Positions 6,809 to 14,938 of a DNA stretch of 42,493 bases are shown in pieces. The position numbers were made by a program, and so were the translations under genes. This DNA is from Nocardia paucivorans NBRC 100373 (GTDB lineage Bacteria; Actinomycetota; Actinomycetes; Mycobacteriales; Mycobacteriaceae), in NCBI RefSeq assembly GCF_000308675.1, contig NZ_BAGE01000025.1, positions 1-42,493 on the forward strand, written 5' to 3'. Each line of letters starts with the position of its first letter. Position 1 is the first letter of the stretch. The notes below the pieces were generated by a model, which was not told where the DNA came from, did no database searches, and saw nothing but the letters and a program-made list of their open reading frames with translations.

Positions 6809-8137
6809 TCAGTCCTCGCGGTCGATTACGGGCAAGGGCTGTACTGCCGAGGCTGTGACCGGCTTCTCGTCGTCTTTGTGGACGATGACGAGTGGGCAGT
6901 ACTTGCCGCAGATCGTGCACGGTGCGCCGTCTTTGAGTCCTTCGCGGATGAACGCCTGGTCTGCCAGGTCCGGGTACAGCGCGAGCTCGGCCTGTTCGGC
7001 CCAGGAATTGCGGCGCCGGGACTGCCCCATCGCGCGCTGCCTGGTGGTCTCGGACTCCTTTCCGCGAGCCAACTCCAATGCAGTGATCGCGACCCGTGCG
7101 AACCGGATGGCTTCGGCGGTATCAGGTGCGGTCGGCATCGCGTAATGCTCGTTATGGGTGATGGAGGCGAACATGTCCCCGCCCCACTGGCCGGCGGCGA
7201 GGATACCGAGGGTATTGACGACTTGGTCGAGCGTGACGGCATTGTCGATCACCATGGGCCCGGCCAGCCAGAGCGGCGCACCGCCCAGGGCCTCCTTGTA
7301 GGCGGGGATGAGCTCGGGGATCAGATGGAGTGGGATGTGCCCACCGCTTTCACACAGCACCTGCACGCCGCCGCGCAGTATCTCGGCGCGTAGCTGGGCC
7401 AGCAGCCGCAGCTCCATCCACTTCAGTTCATCGTTGGCGGCGTCCGCAGTACAGGCAGACCGGAAGATGTCGCCGAGGTCGAGTACGACCTCGCGGCGTC
7501 GGCAGATCTCGATGATGCCGTCGAGGTGCTCGATCAAGGGGTTGTCGCAGTGCTGTATCCGCATGTAGCGGTCGATCAGTCCGCCGCCGCGCGAGGTGGT
7601 GGGCACGATTCGGGTCGATTTCTTCATCGCCTCGGATATCGCCGGGGTGATACCCATATGGACAAGCACGTAGTCGACCCCGGTTGCCAATCCTGCCTCG
7701 AATCGTTCGAGGAATTCCGCACGGCTCATGCGCCGGCGGGGGTCGGTGAACAGGTCATAGGTCAGGCAAGCCCCGAGTGGAACGCCCATGATCTCTTTGA
7801 GGTCGGTGCGTAGAGCGACACCCTCCGGGTTGGTCGTGAGGTCCATGACGGCATCGGGGCGTGCGGCGAGGATGACGCTCATCGTGTCGACGATGGCGTG
7901 CCGATCGGTGTCACGCGGCCCCAGCCCGATCAGGCCGCTGATCTTGGGCCTGGTGCCGGTGCCGACAAGGAGGGGTTTGAAGTTCTCCATATGCTTGCTG
8001 GCTTCGGACCGGAGAAAGACCATCGTGCCGTTGGCTACCGAGCGGGCGGCTTCGGCCGGGTTGATTCCTTCCTCTCGGCACGTTTCAGCGAACTGGGAAT
8101 CTGTTTCCGGTGTGAGCATTACGGGCTCACCTCTCAC
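6809..8137 (-). CDS. Divergent ThiC paralogue (radical SAM HMP-P-synthase family)
   Basis: A 442-residue member of the ThiC family, whose founders convert aminoimidazole ribotide to the thiamine pyrimidine (HMP-P) and whose BzaF branch makes hydroxybenzimidazole. Seen: the barrel segment MDLTTNPEGVALR, a DYVLVHMG strand, TSRGGG, a DDG-like LDLGDIFRSACTAD, ESGGHIPLHLIPE, AGPMVIDNA, and a C-terminal cysteine cluster Cys407-x2-Cys410-x3-Cys414 (CTICGKYC) for the iron-sulfur site. Canonical aerobic ThiC is longer and has Cx2Cx4C; the shorter length recalls the ThiC forms of anaerobes. Several usually constant stretches differ (GACLTYDLF where GTVPIYQA is expected), so a different product is likely. 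GTG 8137 has a strong AGGAGG nine bases upstream; ATG 8119 is an alternative. I see no TPP riboswitch ahead of it. Confidence 0.82.
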   Translation of the reverse strand: MRGEPVMLTPETDSQFAETCREEGINPAEAARSVANGTMVFLRSEASKHMENFKPLLVGTGTRPKISGLIGLGPRDTDRHAIVDTMSVILAARPDAVMDLTTNPEGVALRTDLKEIMGVPLGACLTYDLFTDPRRRMSRAEFLERFEAGLATGVDYVLVHMGITPAISEAMKKSTRIVPTTSRGGGLIDRYMRIQHCDNPLIEHLDGIIEICRRREVVLDLGDIFRSACTADAANDELKWMELRLLAQLRAEILRGGVQVLCESGGHIPLHLIPELIPAYKEALGGAPLWLAGPMVIDNAVTLDQVVNTLGILAAGQWGGDMFASITHNEHYAMPTAPDTAEAIRFARVAITALELARGKESETTRQRAMGQSRRRNSWAEQAELALYPDLADQAFIREGLKDGAPCTICGKYCPLVIVHKDDEKPVTASAVQPLPVIDRED

Positions 8138-8452
8138 TCGAATGGACCTCCTCGCCTCGGGTGAGGTCGGTGCCGGAAATGGTCAGCAGGTCACGACGCT
8201 CGGCCGTCGGCGACGAGGAGTCGCGTACTCGTGACCAGCGTCGTTGGTGAGACCGAAAGTAGACACCGCGGTCCTGTCCTAGTTCTGCTGTAGTTCTGCG
8301 TAGCGGTGTTACGCGGCAGCGTCGCCTGACCTGGCGTTGGCCCGCTTCATGGATTGCAGTCGGTCGCCAGGCCCTGGCGTGCGATTCCTGAACAAGGATG
8401 AGCGGCCGGTGTCAATGCAGGGGCCAACGAGGCGAATCGGATACGGGAGAGC
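8138..8452. promoter_or_regulatory. 315-bp gap before the ThiC-like operon, with a 9-bp direct repeat
   Basis: This stretch has no convincing gene. It carries TAGTTCTGC twice, at 8280-8288 and 8291-8299, exactly 11 bases apart, about one helical turn, as expected of a tandem operator upstream of the minus-strand gene starting at 8137. A short palindrome CGCCAGG-C-CCTGGCG at 8365-8379 lies downstream of the acetyltransferase stop and may be a weak hairpin. The strong ribosome site AGGAGG lies at 8147-8152 (read leftwards). The TPP-riboswitch motifs CTGAGA and ACCTGATC are not found. Confidence 0.4.
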
Positions 8453-8932
8453 CTATTCCAGGGAAAGCGCGTAGACAGCTCGATCTCGGCCTGGGCCTTT
8501 GAAGTCGTTGGTGACGGAGACCCCATCGATCTCCCTGTCGCCCTCGAGGTTCTCGAACCCTAGTGCGATCCAACTGGAGTGTGCTGCGCGGTTTTCGGGT
8601 TCAGACGTCAAGTACAGTCGCGTGCAACCCCATCCCGCAGCTCGCGATCGCACTGCGCCGAGAAGCGTTCGTGCGATGTTGCGGCGGCGGTAGTGCGGAT
8701 GAACCATTACGTCCTGTACGTACACGTCGGCGGGTTCGTCCTGGCTTCGGAAGGCGATGACTGCGCCGGCGAGTGTGTTCTCCTCGTCGACTGCCACGGG
8801 GCAGGTGGTGGAAAACAGCGTCGCATACAGCCAGTAGTCCGACAGGGTGCGCGCGCTGATGTAGGGCTCCCCGAGCTGCATGAGCTGTCGGACTTCGCCG
8901 ATGTGTTCTGGCTGCAGCGGCGTGATGATCAC
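8453..8932 (-). CDS. GNAT-family N-acetyltransferase
   Basis: A 159-residue acetyltransferase-fold protein. The core is visible: strand-turn VYVQDVMVHPHYRRRNIARTLLG at residues 70-92, corresponding to motif A where acetyl-CoA pyrophosphate binds (the usual Q/RxxGxG/A is here RRRNIA, with Asn replacing the first Gly), then a C-terminal LYLTSEPENRAAHSSWIALGFE, the classic end of the GNAT fold. The donor should be acetyl-CoA or another acyl-CoA; the acceptor is unknown. Its ATG overlaps the stop of the large HTH/ATPase fusion gene (ATGA at 8929-8932), so it is translated with that protein. It could acetylate the cluster product or confer self-resistance; both ideas are inference. Confidence 0.85.
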   Translation of the reverse strand: MIITPLQPEHIGEVRQLMQLGEPYISARTLSDYWLYATLFSTTCPVAVDEENTLAGAVIAFRSQDEPADVYVQDVMVHPHYRRRNIARTLLGAVRSRAAGWGCTRLYLTSEPENRAAHSSWIALGFENLEGDREIDGVSVTNDFKGPGRDRAVYALSLE

Positions 8933-11900
8933 GAATGCTCCTTGGCGCGGATCTTACGGGCAAGGGTGGCCAGCTGGCCGGCAGTATCGGCCGGTGCTAC
9001 GGCGTCGGCAATGCTGCGACCGATTATGGCTATGTCCCATTCGTCACTACTCAGTGCGTCGTCGCCGGGGCTGAAGCCGCCGGAGACCGCGACGGGCAGT
9101 TGGCTGTATCTGCGGACCGCGGCGGCGGTGGCCAGGGGGTGATTGCTGCCGACACCGAGGTCGATATTGGTGGTGACTACGAAACCGTCGATGCCGGTGC
9201 GTTCCATATCGCGCAGCCAGGCGGGCGTGGCGTGCTCGGGTGTGGCATCGAGGGTGAGTGCAACACCGAGGCGCCGGGCTGCTGCGACCGCGGTAGAAAC
9301 ACTGGCCATCGATGCAGGACCGATCAAGAGGATGACATCAGCGCCGGCTTCAGCGGCGAGTTCGACCTGGTCCCGGCCCCAGTCTGCGGACATCATCTCA
9401 GCTACGACGGCGGTGTCCGGCGCGCACTGCTTGATCGCTTCGATTGCCGCGATGCCCTCCCGTTTGATCAGCGGGTCACCGACCTCGATAAAATCTACGT
9501 CGGCCTCGACGGCCACGTAGGCTATCTCGGTTGCCCGGTCGAGCGAATGAACATCGAGGGCCACCTGGAGCGAGCGCCTGCCGCGGCGCCGTCGATACCA
9601 CTCCTGGATGCTGGGTGTTCCGGACTCATGTCGCCGTCGGACCGCTTCGGCTTCGCGCGCCACGAGCCAATGAGAGGACTCCTGACCACAGCGGACCAGG
9701 GCTTGCTCACGTTCGGGTGGCAATGTGATCCAGCCGGACCGAACTTCTTTGAGAAGCCCGATCAGACCGGTGTTTTCCCGGACTTGTAGATCCCGAGTGG
9801 TTGTGCCGCTGAGCATATGTATTCGGGTGATGAGCTTCGCTACGTGCACGGGGGGTCTGAGCCAGCTCTTATCAGTGGAGATGATGGCGAGGACTTGGTC
9901 CGTGAACGCTGGATCAGGCACCGGGTTCTGTCGCGCCGCGGTGATCGACTGGAGTGCTTGCTCGCGCACATGCCAGTTGTTGTCGGTGAGCATTAACCGA
10001 AGGACACGCTGGCAAGCGGCGGTGTCGAGGGCGCTGATCGCCCTGGCGAGGCCTGCTCGCACTTTGTAGTCGTAATCACCTGCGAGTTGCTCGATGAGGG
10101 AGTTCACCTGTGGAGGGCTGAGCGTGCCGCGTCCTGGCAATGATTCGGCGAGGGCCGCGCGTACACGCCAGTCGAGATTACGAACGAGTTGCTGCAGTAG
10201 ATCGAATGGGTCGTGGCCCGCATTCGTGAACAGGTCGAAGTAGCGGGCGAGGAAGGCCGCTTCAGCAGGGCTGTCGAGGTCGATGCAGCTGACGATTCGA
10301 GTGCTGATCTCTACATTAAGGGCATCCTCGACATGTTTGGCGATGGAAGGCCAGAGCTGCGAGCCGTGAGTGCGTAGTTGTTCGACCACCCAGGGCGCGT
10401 GCTGATCGCCGAGGATTTCCGGGAGGTTCGGTGTGGCCAGCACCGCTTTGGTCAGTGCCTGCGACTGTGTACAGCGGTGGGCGGAGGAACGAATAGCATC
10501 TTCTGCCAGTACGCCGTTGGTTGCCATGGTTTCGAGCAACATCGGGAGCGCTACGTCCATCGTGATCGATGGCGCCAAGGCGATCACCTCGATGAGGTGG
10601 TGCGCGCGGGAATCGAGTGCACACACCACAAAATCGAACACATTGCGCGCCGCGGCGGACTGCGATGCGCGAACGGCCAGTTCGTTGAATGCGATGACGG
10701 TCGCGGCAGACCTCCCGGTCTCTGCTAACCGGTCCGAAATCCAGGTAGCAAGGAAGTAAGCACGGAAGATGTCGTGGGCGAAACGCGCACCTCCGTCGGA
10801 GGCCCGCTCCACGAAAAGAGGAGTCGGCTGCGGGGGCTCGGCGCGGTAATTGGTCTTCTGTGAAGGGGTGGTCAGAGACGGCGGAATCGCGTTCGGATCC
10901 AGTGCACGGGCTACCTGTATGAGGCTCTCGATGGTTGGCTCGATGGGTTGGGCGTTGCGGCCGAGAATAGTCCGCACGCAATGGTCGACAAGGCGAAACC
11001 CATTCGCCGGACCATTGCGAATTCCCTCCTGGAGGGGTTCTCCGGCGCTGTGAAGCAACTGCGAATACAGCGGGATAGATGCCAGGGATTGCAGCGGCCC
11101 CGGTAGGCGCGAGAACGGTATTTGGCTGTTGCGGCGCGTGCCGTCCCACCATTCGCGTGTCTCGGTCATCGTCCAGGGTGCAAGTGTGTACGAAGCCGTT
11201 GGTGACGCACTGATCTGTCTGAATGTAGAGGCCGCCAGGATCGGAAAAGGGGAGAGGTCGAGCTCGGGCGGTGTCCGGACGACGAGGACAAACCGAAGGT
11301 GATGGGAGTCTGTTTGGCGCAATATGCCATCGACTTGCCGACCGACGAAGGAAAGATGCTCCTCCGACGAAATGCCATCGATAACAACAACGCACGGAGA
11401 TGCGAGCGCGCCTACGACACGCTCCAGAGTGAGTAACGCATCATCACCGCTCGATAACGAGGAATACCGCAGAACTTCGGTAGCCAGATCCGTAGTGGGC
11501 AGAACCCACGTCTGGCAAAGGTGAAGTTGGAAATCCACCGTTTCCCGGCATTCGCGGACCAAGTGTTGAGAGAGGCAGGTCTTTCCGCTACCCACACCGC
11601 CCGCGATGACGAATACCCTTGCCGTTGAGGCGAGGAACTGGCGAAACCTCCCGACTGCTGCATCATCGACCCGATACGGTACCTCCATGAGGACCGGCGT
11701 CGCTGTATCGAGGAGAGCCGCCGTTCGCCGCCTGGACCGGAGTCCGAAGTCAGGCCCGCTGGTCGCTGACTGATTCGGAATCGGTCCTGTTCCAAGGGGA
11801 GTGTCTTCCGCTTCGTGCTGAAGGATGAACTCGAACCTGGCTACTACGTCCGGGCCAGATCGGGCGAGTTCAGTATCGAGAATCTGCTGAGTCTCATACC

Positions 11901-12051
11901 GTAGCTTGGCTTCGATTCCGCGCCGTTCCCAGTTGGAGACCGCTGCATCGTTCACACCCAGGTGAGCAGCGAACTCGCGAACGCTCATCCTTGTGGCCTC
12001 ACGCAAGGCGCGGGCTTCGTATCCCGTCCAGCGGGCCACCACTGACGCCAT
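8929..12051 (-). CDS. HTH / P-loop ATPase / HEAT-repeat / HPS-like barrel fusion protein
   Basis: A 1040-residue fusion protein. In order: an XRE-type helix-turn-helix at about residues 15-60 (SVREFAAHLGVNDAAVSNWERRG); a STAND/NACHT-like ATPase at about 125-450 with Walker A GGVGSGKT (151-158), Walker B VVVIDG (221-226) and a following FAHDIFRAYFLATW helix typical of this class; HEAT-like helical repeats at about 560-705 (WRVRAALAESL, YKVRAGLARAI, WHVREQALQSI); and, from about residue 826 to the end, a barrel like 3-hexulose-6-phosphate synthase/KGPDC (LQVALDVHSLDRATEIAYVA, FIEVGDPLIKREG, AAEAGADVILLIG). In that barrel the family DxKxxD site reads ExMxxD (AEMMSAD), so the key lysine is lost. 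The combination suggests a regulator whose barrel senses a sugar phosphate or nucleotide. It is divergent from the P450 operon and coupled to the acetyltransferase gene. Confidence 0.82.
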   Translation of the reverse strand: MASVVARWTGYEARALREATRMSVREFAAHLGVNDAAVSNWERRGIEAKLRYETQQILDTELARSGPDVVARFEFILQHEAEDTPLGTGPIPNQSATSGPDFGLRSRRRTAALLDTATPVLMEVPYRVDDAAVGRFRQFLASTARVFVIAGGVGSGKTCLSQHLVRECRETVDFQLHLCQTWVLPTTDLATEVLRYSSLSSGDDALLTLERVVGALASPCVVVIDGISSEEHLSFVGRQVDGILRQTDSHHLRFVLVVRTPPELDLSPFPILAASTFRQISASPTASYTLAPWTMTETREWWDGTRRNSQIPFSRLPGPLQSLASIPLYSQLLHSAGEPLQEGIRNGPANGFRLVDHCVRTILGRNAQPIEPTIESLIQVARALDPNAIPPSLTTPSQKTNYRAEPPQPTPLFVERASDGGARFAHDIFRAYFLATWISDRLAETGRSAATVIAFNELAVRASQSAAARNVFDFVVCALDSRAHHLIEVIALAPSITMDVALPMLLETMATNGVLAEDAIRSSAHRCTQSQALTKAVLATPNLPEILGDQHAPWVVEQLRTHGSQLWPSIAKHVEDALNVEISTRIVSCIDLDSPAEAAFLARYFDLFTNAGHDPFDLLQQLVRNLDWRVRAALAESLPGRGTLSPPQVNSLIEQLAGDYDYKVRAGLARAISALDTAACQRVLRLMLTDNNWHVREQALQSITAARQNPVPDPAFTDQVLAIISTDKSWLRPPVHVAKLITRIHMLSGTTTRDLQVRENTGLIGLLKEVRSGWITLPPEREQALVRCGQESSHWLVAREAEAVRRRHESGTPSIQEWYRRRRGRRSLQVALDVHSLDRATEIAYVAVEADVDFIEVGDPLIKREGIAAIEAIKQCAPDTAVVAEMMSADWGRDQVELAAEAGADVILLIGPASMASVSTAVAAARRLGVALTLDATPEHATPAWLRDMERTGIDGFVVTTNIDLGVGSNHPLATAAAVRRYSQLPVAVSGGFSPGDDALSSDEWDIAIIGRSIADAVAPADTAGQLATLARKIRAKEHS

Positions 12052-12293
12052 AGGCCCCGTTCATCCCCCTTATCGGTCGCCATCGAGACTGTCCGTCGAA
12101 ACTCGGTCGAACACGAGAGTAGGACAAGTCTAGGGCAGCGGCTCATGTTCGCGAATCCTGTGCTCTGCCAGCCTGAATCTGCCTCAGCCGAACGTCGAAC
12201 ACCACAGCATTCCAGCCCTCCCGACGACGGCGGCGCCACGTGTACCGCAGGGGGACACGTGCATTCGATTTCTATGTATCCCTTGGAGTGTTT
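12052..12293. promoter_or_regulatory. Divergent promoter region with inverted repeat CACGTGT-N11-ACACGTG
   Basis: The gap separates the large fusion regulator (leftwards) from the P450 operon (rightwards). It contains a perfect 7-bp inverted repeat, arms at 12237-12243 and 12255-12261 with an 11-base spacer, 33 bases upstream of the chosen P450 start. A TTGGAG ribosome site at 12283-12288 precedes GTG 12294. The repeat is a candidate operator for the adjacent HTH protein, which is inference. No clear -35/-10 pair can be called. Confidence 0.4.
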
Positions 12294-13562
12294 GTGAAGA
12301 GGTCTCTTGCCCGTCCAGCACAGACCCCATCCGGAGAATCGGGGACTGCGCAGGGCTCGCCGATGGCGCCGGACGGCCGGGCGGTGCCGCTATGGGGTGC
12401 GGCGTTCGCTGCCGATCCGGACCGCTTCTACCAGCAGACGCGGAAGCAGTTCGGACCGTTGGTCCCGGTCACGCTGGCCGATGATGTGCCGGTCACGTTG
12501 GTGACGGGCTACGGCAAGGCATTGGAGGTCCTGCGCGATGAGTTCTACTCCGCCGACCCGCGGGTCTGGCAGAAAGGTGTGCCAGGTGAATGTCCGGTGC
12601 GTCCGGGCTTGGAGTGGCGGCCGACCGCGGCACGCAGCTCTGGCGCCGATCATGACCGGTACCGGCGCGTGGTCGTCGATGTTCTGAGCGGGGTGAACCT
12701 GCACATGGTGCAGGCCCAGGTGGAACGCGTCGCGGTCGGCCTGATCAACCTGTTTTGTGACCGCGGGCAGGCTGATCTGCGCTCCGAATACGGTGTGCCG
12801 CTGGTGTACACGGCGCTGGGCCAGATCGCCGGGGTGCCCGAGGACGCGAATGCGCAGCTGTATCAGGCAGTGACCGAGCACCTGACCGCAGATGATGCCC
12901 AGGTCGCAGTGCAGGGATACGACCTGGCCACGGCGGTGCTGGCCGAGGTGGTGCGTCAGAAGAAGGCCGCACCGGCCGAGGACATAGCGACATGGCTTAT
13001 GCAGCATCCGGCCGGCTTGACCGACGACGAGGTCGTACACCAGTTGGCGGAGTTCTACCTCTCCGGGGCTGAGCCGACCGTGTCGTTGCTGGTGAATACG
13101 TTGCGGCTGTTCCTCACCGACGACCGCTTTACCGGTGATGTCCTCGGCGGGGCGCTCGGGGCCCGCGAAGCGGTCGAGGAGACGTTGTTCCTCGACCCGC
13201 CGGTGGCGAACGGATGCGTGCGGTATCCGACCGCGCCACGGCTGGACGGAGTGTGGCTGCCTGCGCATCAACCGGTGGTCATCGGCATTCGAGCGGCCAA
13301 CGCGGATCCGGCCATTCAGGCCGCCGAACGCCACGGTAACCGCGCGCATCTGGCGTGGGGCGCGGGCGCACATCAATGCCCGTCCAGTGTTCTCGCGCTG
13401 CTCATCGCCACTACCGGACTCGAACAGCTGCTTGATGCGCTGCCGGTGATGAAGCTGGCGATTCCCGCCGAGCAGCTCAGTTGGTTTCCGACCCCGTTCC
13501 TGCGTGCGCTTTCCGCGCTTCCCGCGACGTTCCTCCCCGCGCCGCCGCTGCACCTTTCGTAA
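12294..13562 (+). CDS. Cytochrome P450, CYP157-like, lacking ExxR arginine
   Basis: A 422-residue P450-fold protein. The heme ligand Cys is at about residue 362 in WGAGAHQCPSS (family FGxGxHxCxG, with Trp for Phe). The I-helix reads LSGAEPT. The K-helix motif ExxR is absent: EETLFLDPP has Phe where Arg is invariant in nearly all P450s. The CYP157 family of Streptomyces is known to lack ExxR and shares the following DPPxAN..RYP and LPAHQPVVIGI pattern, so this protein is probably of that type. GTG 12294 is chosen because TTGGAG lies five bases ahead; the open frame starts at 12240 without a ribosome site. It is followed ten bases later by a second P450. No ferredoxin gene is nearby, so a redox role is uncertain. 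Confidence 0.88.
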   Translation: MKRSLARPAQTPSGESGTAQGSPMAPDGRAVPLWGAAFAADPDRFYQQTRKQFGPLVPVTLADDVPVTLVTGYGKALEVLRDEFYSADPRVWQKGVPGECPVRPGLEWRPTAARSSGADHDRYRRVVVDVLSGVNLHMVQAQVERVAVGLINLFCDRGQADLRSEYGVPLVYTALGQIAGVPEDANAQLYQAVTEHLTADDAQVAVQGYDLATAVLAEVVRQKKAAPAEDIATWLMQHPAGLTDDEVVHQLAEFYLSGAEPTVSLLVNTLRLFLTDDRFTGDVLGGALGAREAVEETLFLDPPVANGCVRYPTAPRLDGVWLPAHQPVVIGIRAANADPAIQAAERHGNRAHLAWGAGAHQCPSSVLALLIATTGLEQLLDALPVMKLAIPAEQLSWFPTPFLRALSALPATFLPAPPLHLS

Positions 13563-13572
13563 GGACCATCCC

Positions 13573-14862
13573 GTGCAATCCCATTCGCTGCACACCAGTG
13601 CACCGCAAATCACCGCCTCTCAGTCGTATCCCTCGATCGAGAGTTTCGGGCCCCGCTACCGCATGTACGACCAGGCGTTCGCCCAAGACCCTCACGCGGT
13701 CTACCAGCGGATGCGTGCCGGTGCCAGACCGATGGTGCCGGTGCTGCTGGCCGAGGACGTGCCGGCAACTCTGGTCATCGGCTACGACACGGCGAAACGG
13801 GTCCTCAACGACGATGACCGGTTCCCGGCCGACCCGCGGACGTGGCAGAAGACGCTGCCGACCCGGCATCGGTTGCGGCCGATGATGGAATGGCGCCCCA
13901 ACACGCTCCGCGCGGCCGGCGACGAGCACGGCCGATACCGGAAAGCGCTGAATCGCGGATTGACGGTGGTCGACCTGCACTACGTGCGCGCGGCCGCCGA
14001 ACGCACAGCGATCTCGCTGATCAACAGCTTCTGCCGGGACGCGAGCGCGGACCTGGTCAGTCAGTACTTCTCGCCTCTCTTCACGTCCGTCCTGACCAGC
14101 GACATCATGGGCTGCCCGCCCGAGTTGCTCGGCGATGTCCTGACCGCGACCGCGGCGATGTTCGACACCGACGCCACCGTCGATGTCGAGGCGATGCTGG
14201 GCAGTGCGCTCGGCGCGCTCATGGCCTCGAAAAACGGGTGCCCGGCGCACACCGATGTCACGGCCAATCTCGTGCACACCGCCACCGACCTGGCGCACGA
14301 GGAGAAACTGCACCAGCTGGTGACGCTGCTGACCGCAGGTATCGAGGTGCCGCGTAACCACGCCGCCAACACGACCCTGCTGATGCTCACCAACGACCGC
14401 TACCGCCACAACGAGGCAGGCTTCGCCCCACCGGTCGAGGACGCGATGGTCGAAAACCTGACCACCGACCCGCCGATGGCGAACTACGCCCCCCGCTATC
14501 CCCGGGCCCGCACCCTGCTCGACGGTATATGGCTGCCCGCGCACCAGCCCGTGCTGATCAGCATGGCCGCCTGCAACAACGATCCCACAATTCGCCGGAC
14601 CAACGACAGCGACTGGGATTACGGCGGCGGCAACGGCTGGCACTTGGGCCACGGAGCCGGTCGGCACCGCTGCCCGGAGATGACCCGCCGATCCTCGGAC
14701 CTGATAGTCGGCGCGGCCATCGGCCAACTCTTCGACGCGTTGCCCGATATGCAGCTGGCCATCCCGCGCGAGCAACTCACCTGGCGCCCGGGGCCCTTCC
14801 ACCGTTCACTCACCGCGCTGCCGGTCGCGTTCCCACCAGCAGAGCCTTTGCTCATCCCGTAG
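13573..14862 (+). CDS. Cytochrome P450, CYP157-like, lacking ExxR arginine (second copy)
   Basis: A 429-residue P450-fold protein clearly paralogous to the preceding one: both share FGPL/ARPMVPV..LLAEDVP near the N-terminus, the ADPRxWQK segment, DPPxAN, WLPAHQPV and a common C-terminal LFDALPxMxLAIPxEQLxW stretch. Heme Cys is at about residue 367 in HGAGRHRCPE. The ExxR site reads ENLT, with Thr in place of Arg, and the I-helix reads AGIEVPRN, which also loses the oxygen-activating threonine. It may therefore be catalytically altered, or act on a bound partner's substrate. GTG 13573 follows AAGGA (13561-13565), with the stop of the first P450 overlapping that ribosome site, so the pair is one operon that arose by tandem duplication (inference). 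Confidence 0.88.
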   Translation: MQSHSLHTSAPQITASQSYPSIESFGPRYRMYDQAFAQDPHAVYQRMRAGARPMVPVLLAEDVPATLVIGYDTAKRVLNDDDRFPADPRTWQKTLPTRHRLRPMMEWRPNTLRAAGDEHGRYRKALNRGLTVVDLHYVRAAAERTAISLINSFCRDASADLVSQYFSPLFTSVLTSDIMGCPPELLGDVLTATAAMFDTDATVDVEAMLGSALGALMASKNGCPAHTDVTANLVHTATDLAHEEKLHQLVTLLTAGIEVPRNHAANTTLLMLTNDRYRHNEAGFAPPVEDAMVENLTTDPPMANYAPRYPRARTLLDGIWLPAHQPVLISMAACNNDPTIRRTNDSDWDYGGGNGWHLGHGAGRHRCPEMTRRSSDLIVGAAIGQLFDALPDMQLAIPREQLTWRPGPFHRSLTALPVAFPPAEPLLIP

Positions 14863-14938
14863 CCGCACGTCCGCCTGTACCTCGGCACCAGTTCGAATGA
14901 TCCGCTCGATTGAGCACTACCGAAATGAGTTGTGCACC

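Noticed and set aside
8138..8452. TPP riboswitch ahead of the ThiC paralogue
   Set aside because: The conserved CTGAGA and ACCTGATC motifs are not present on the coding strand.
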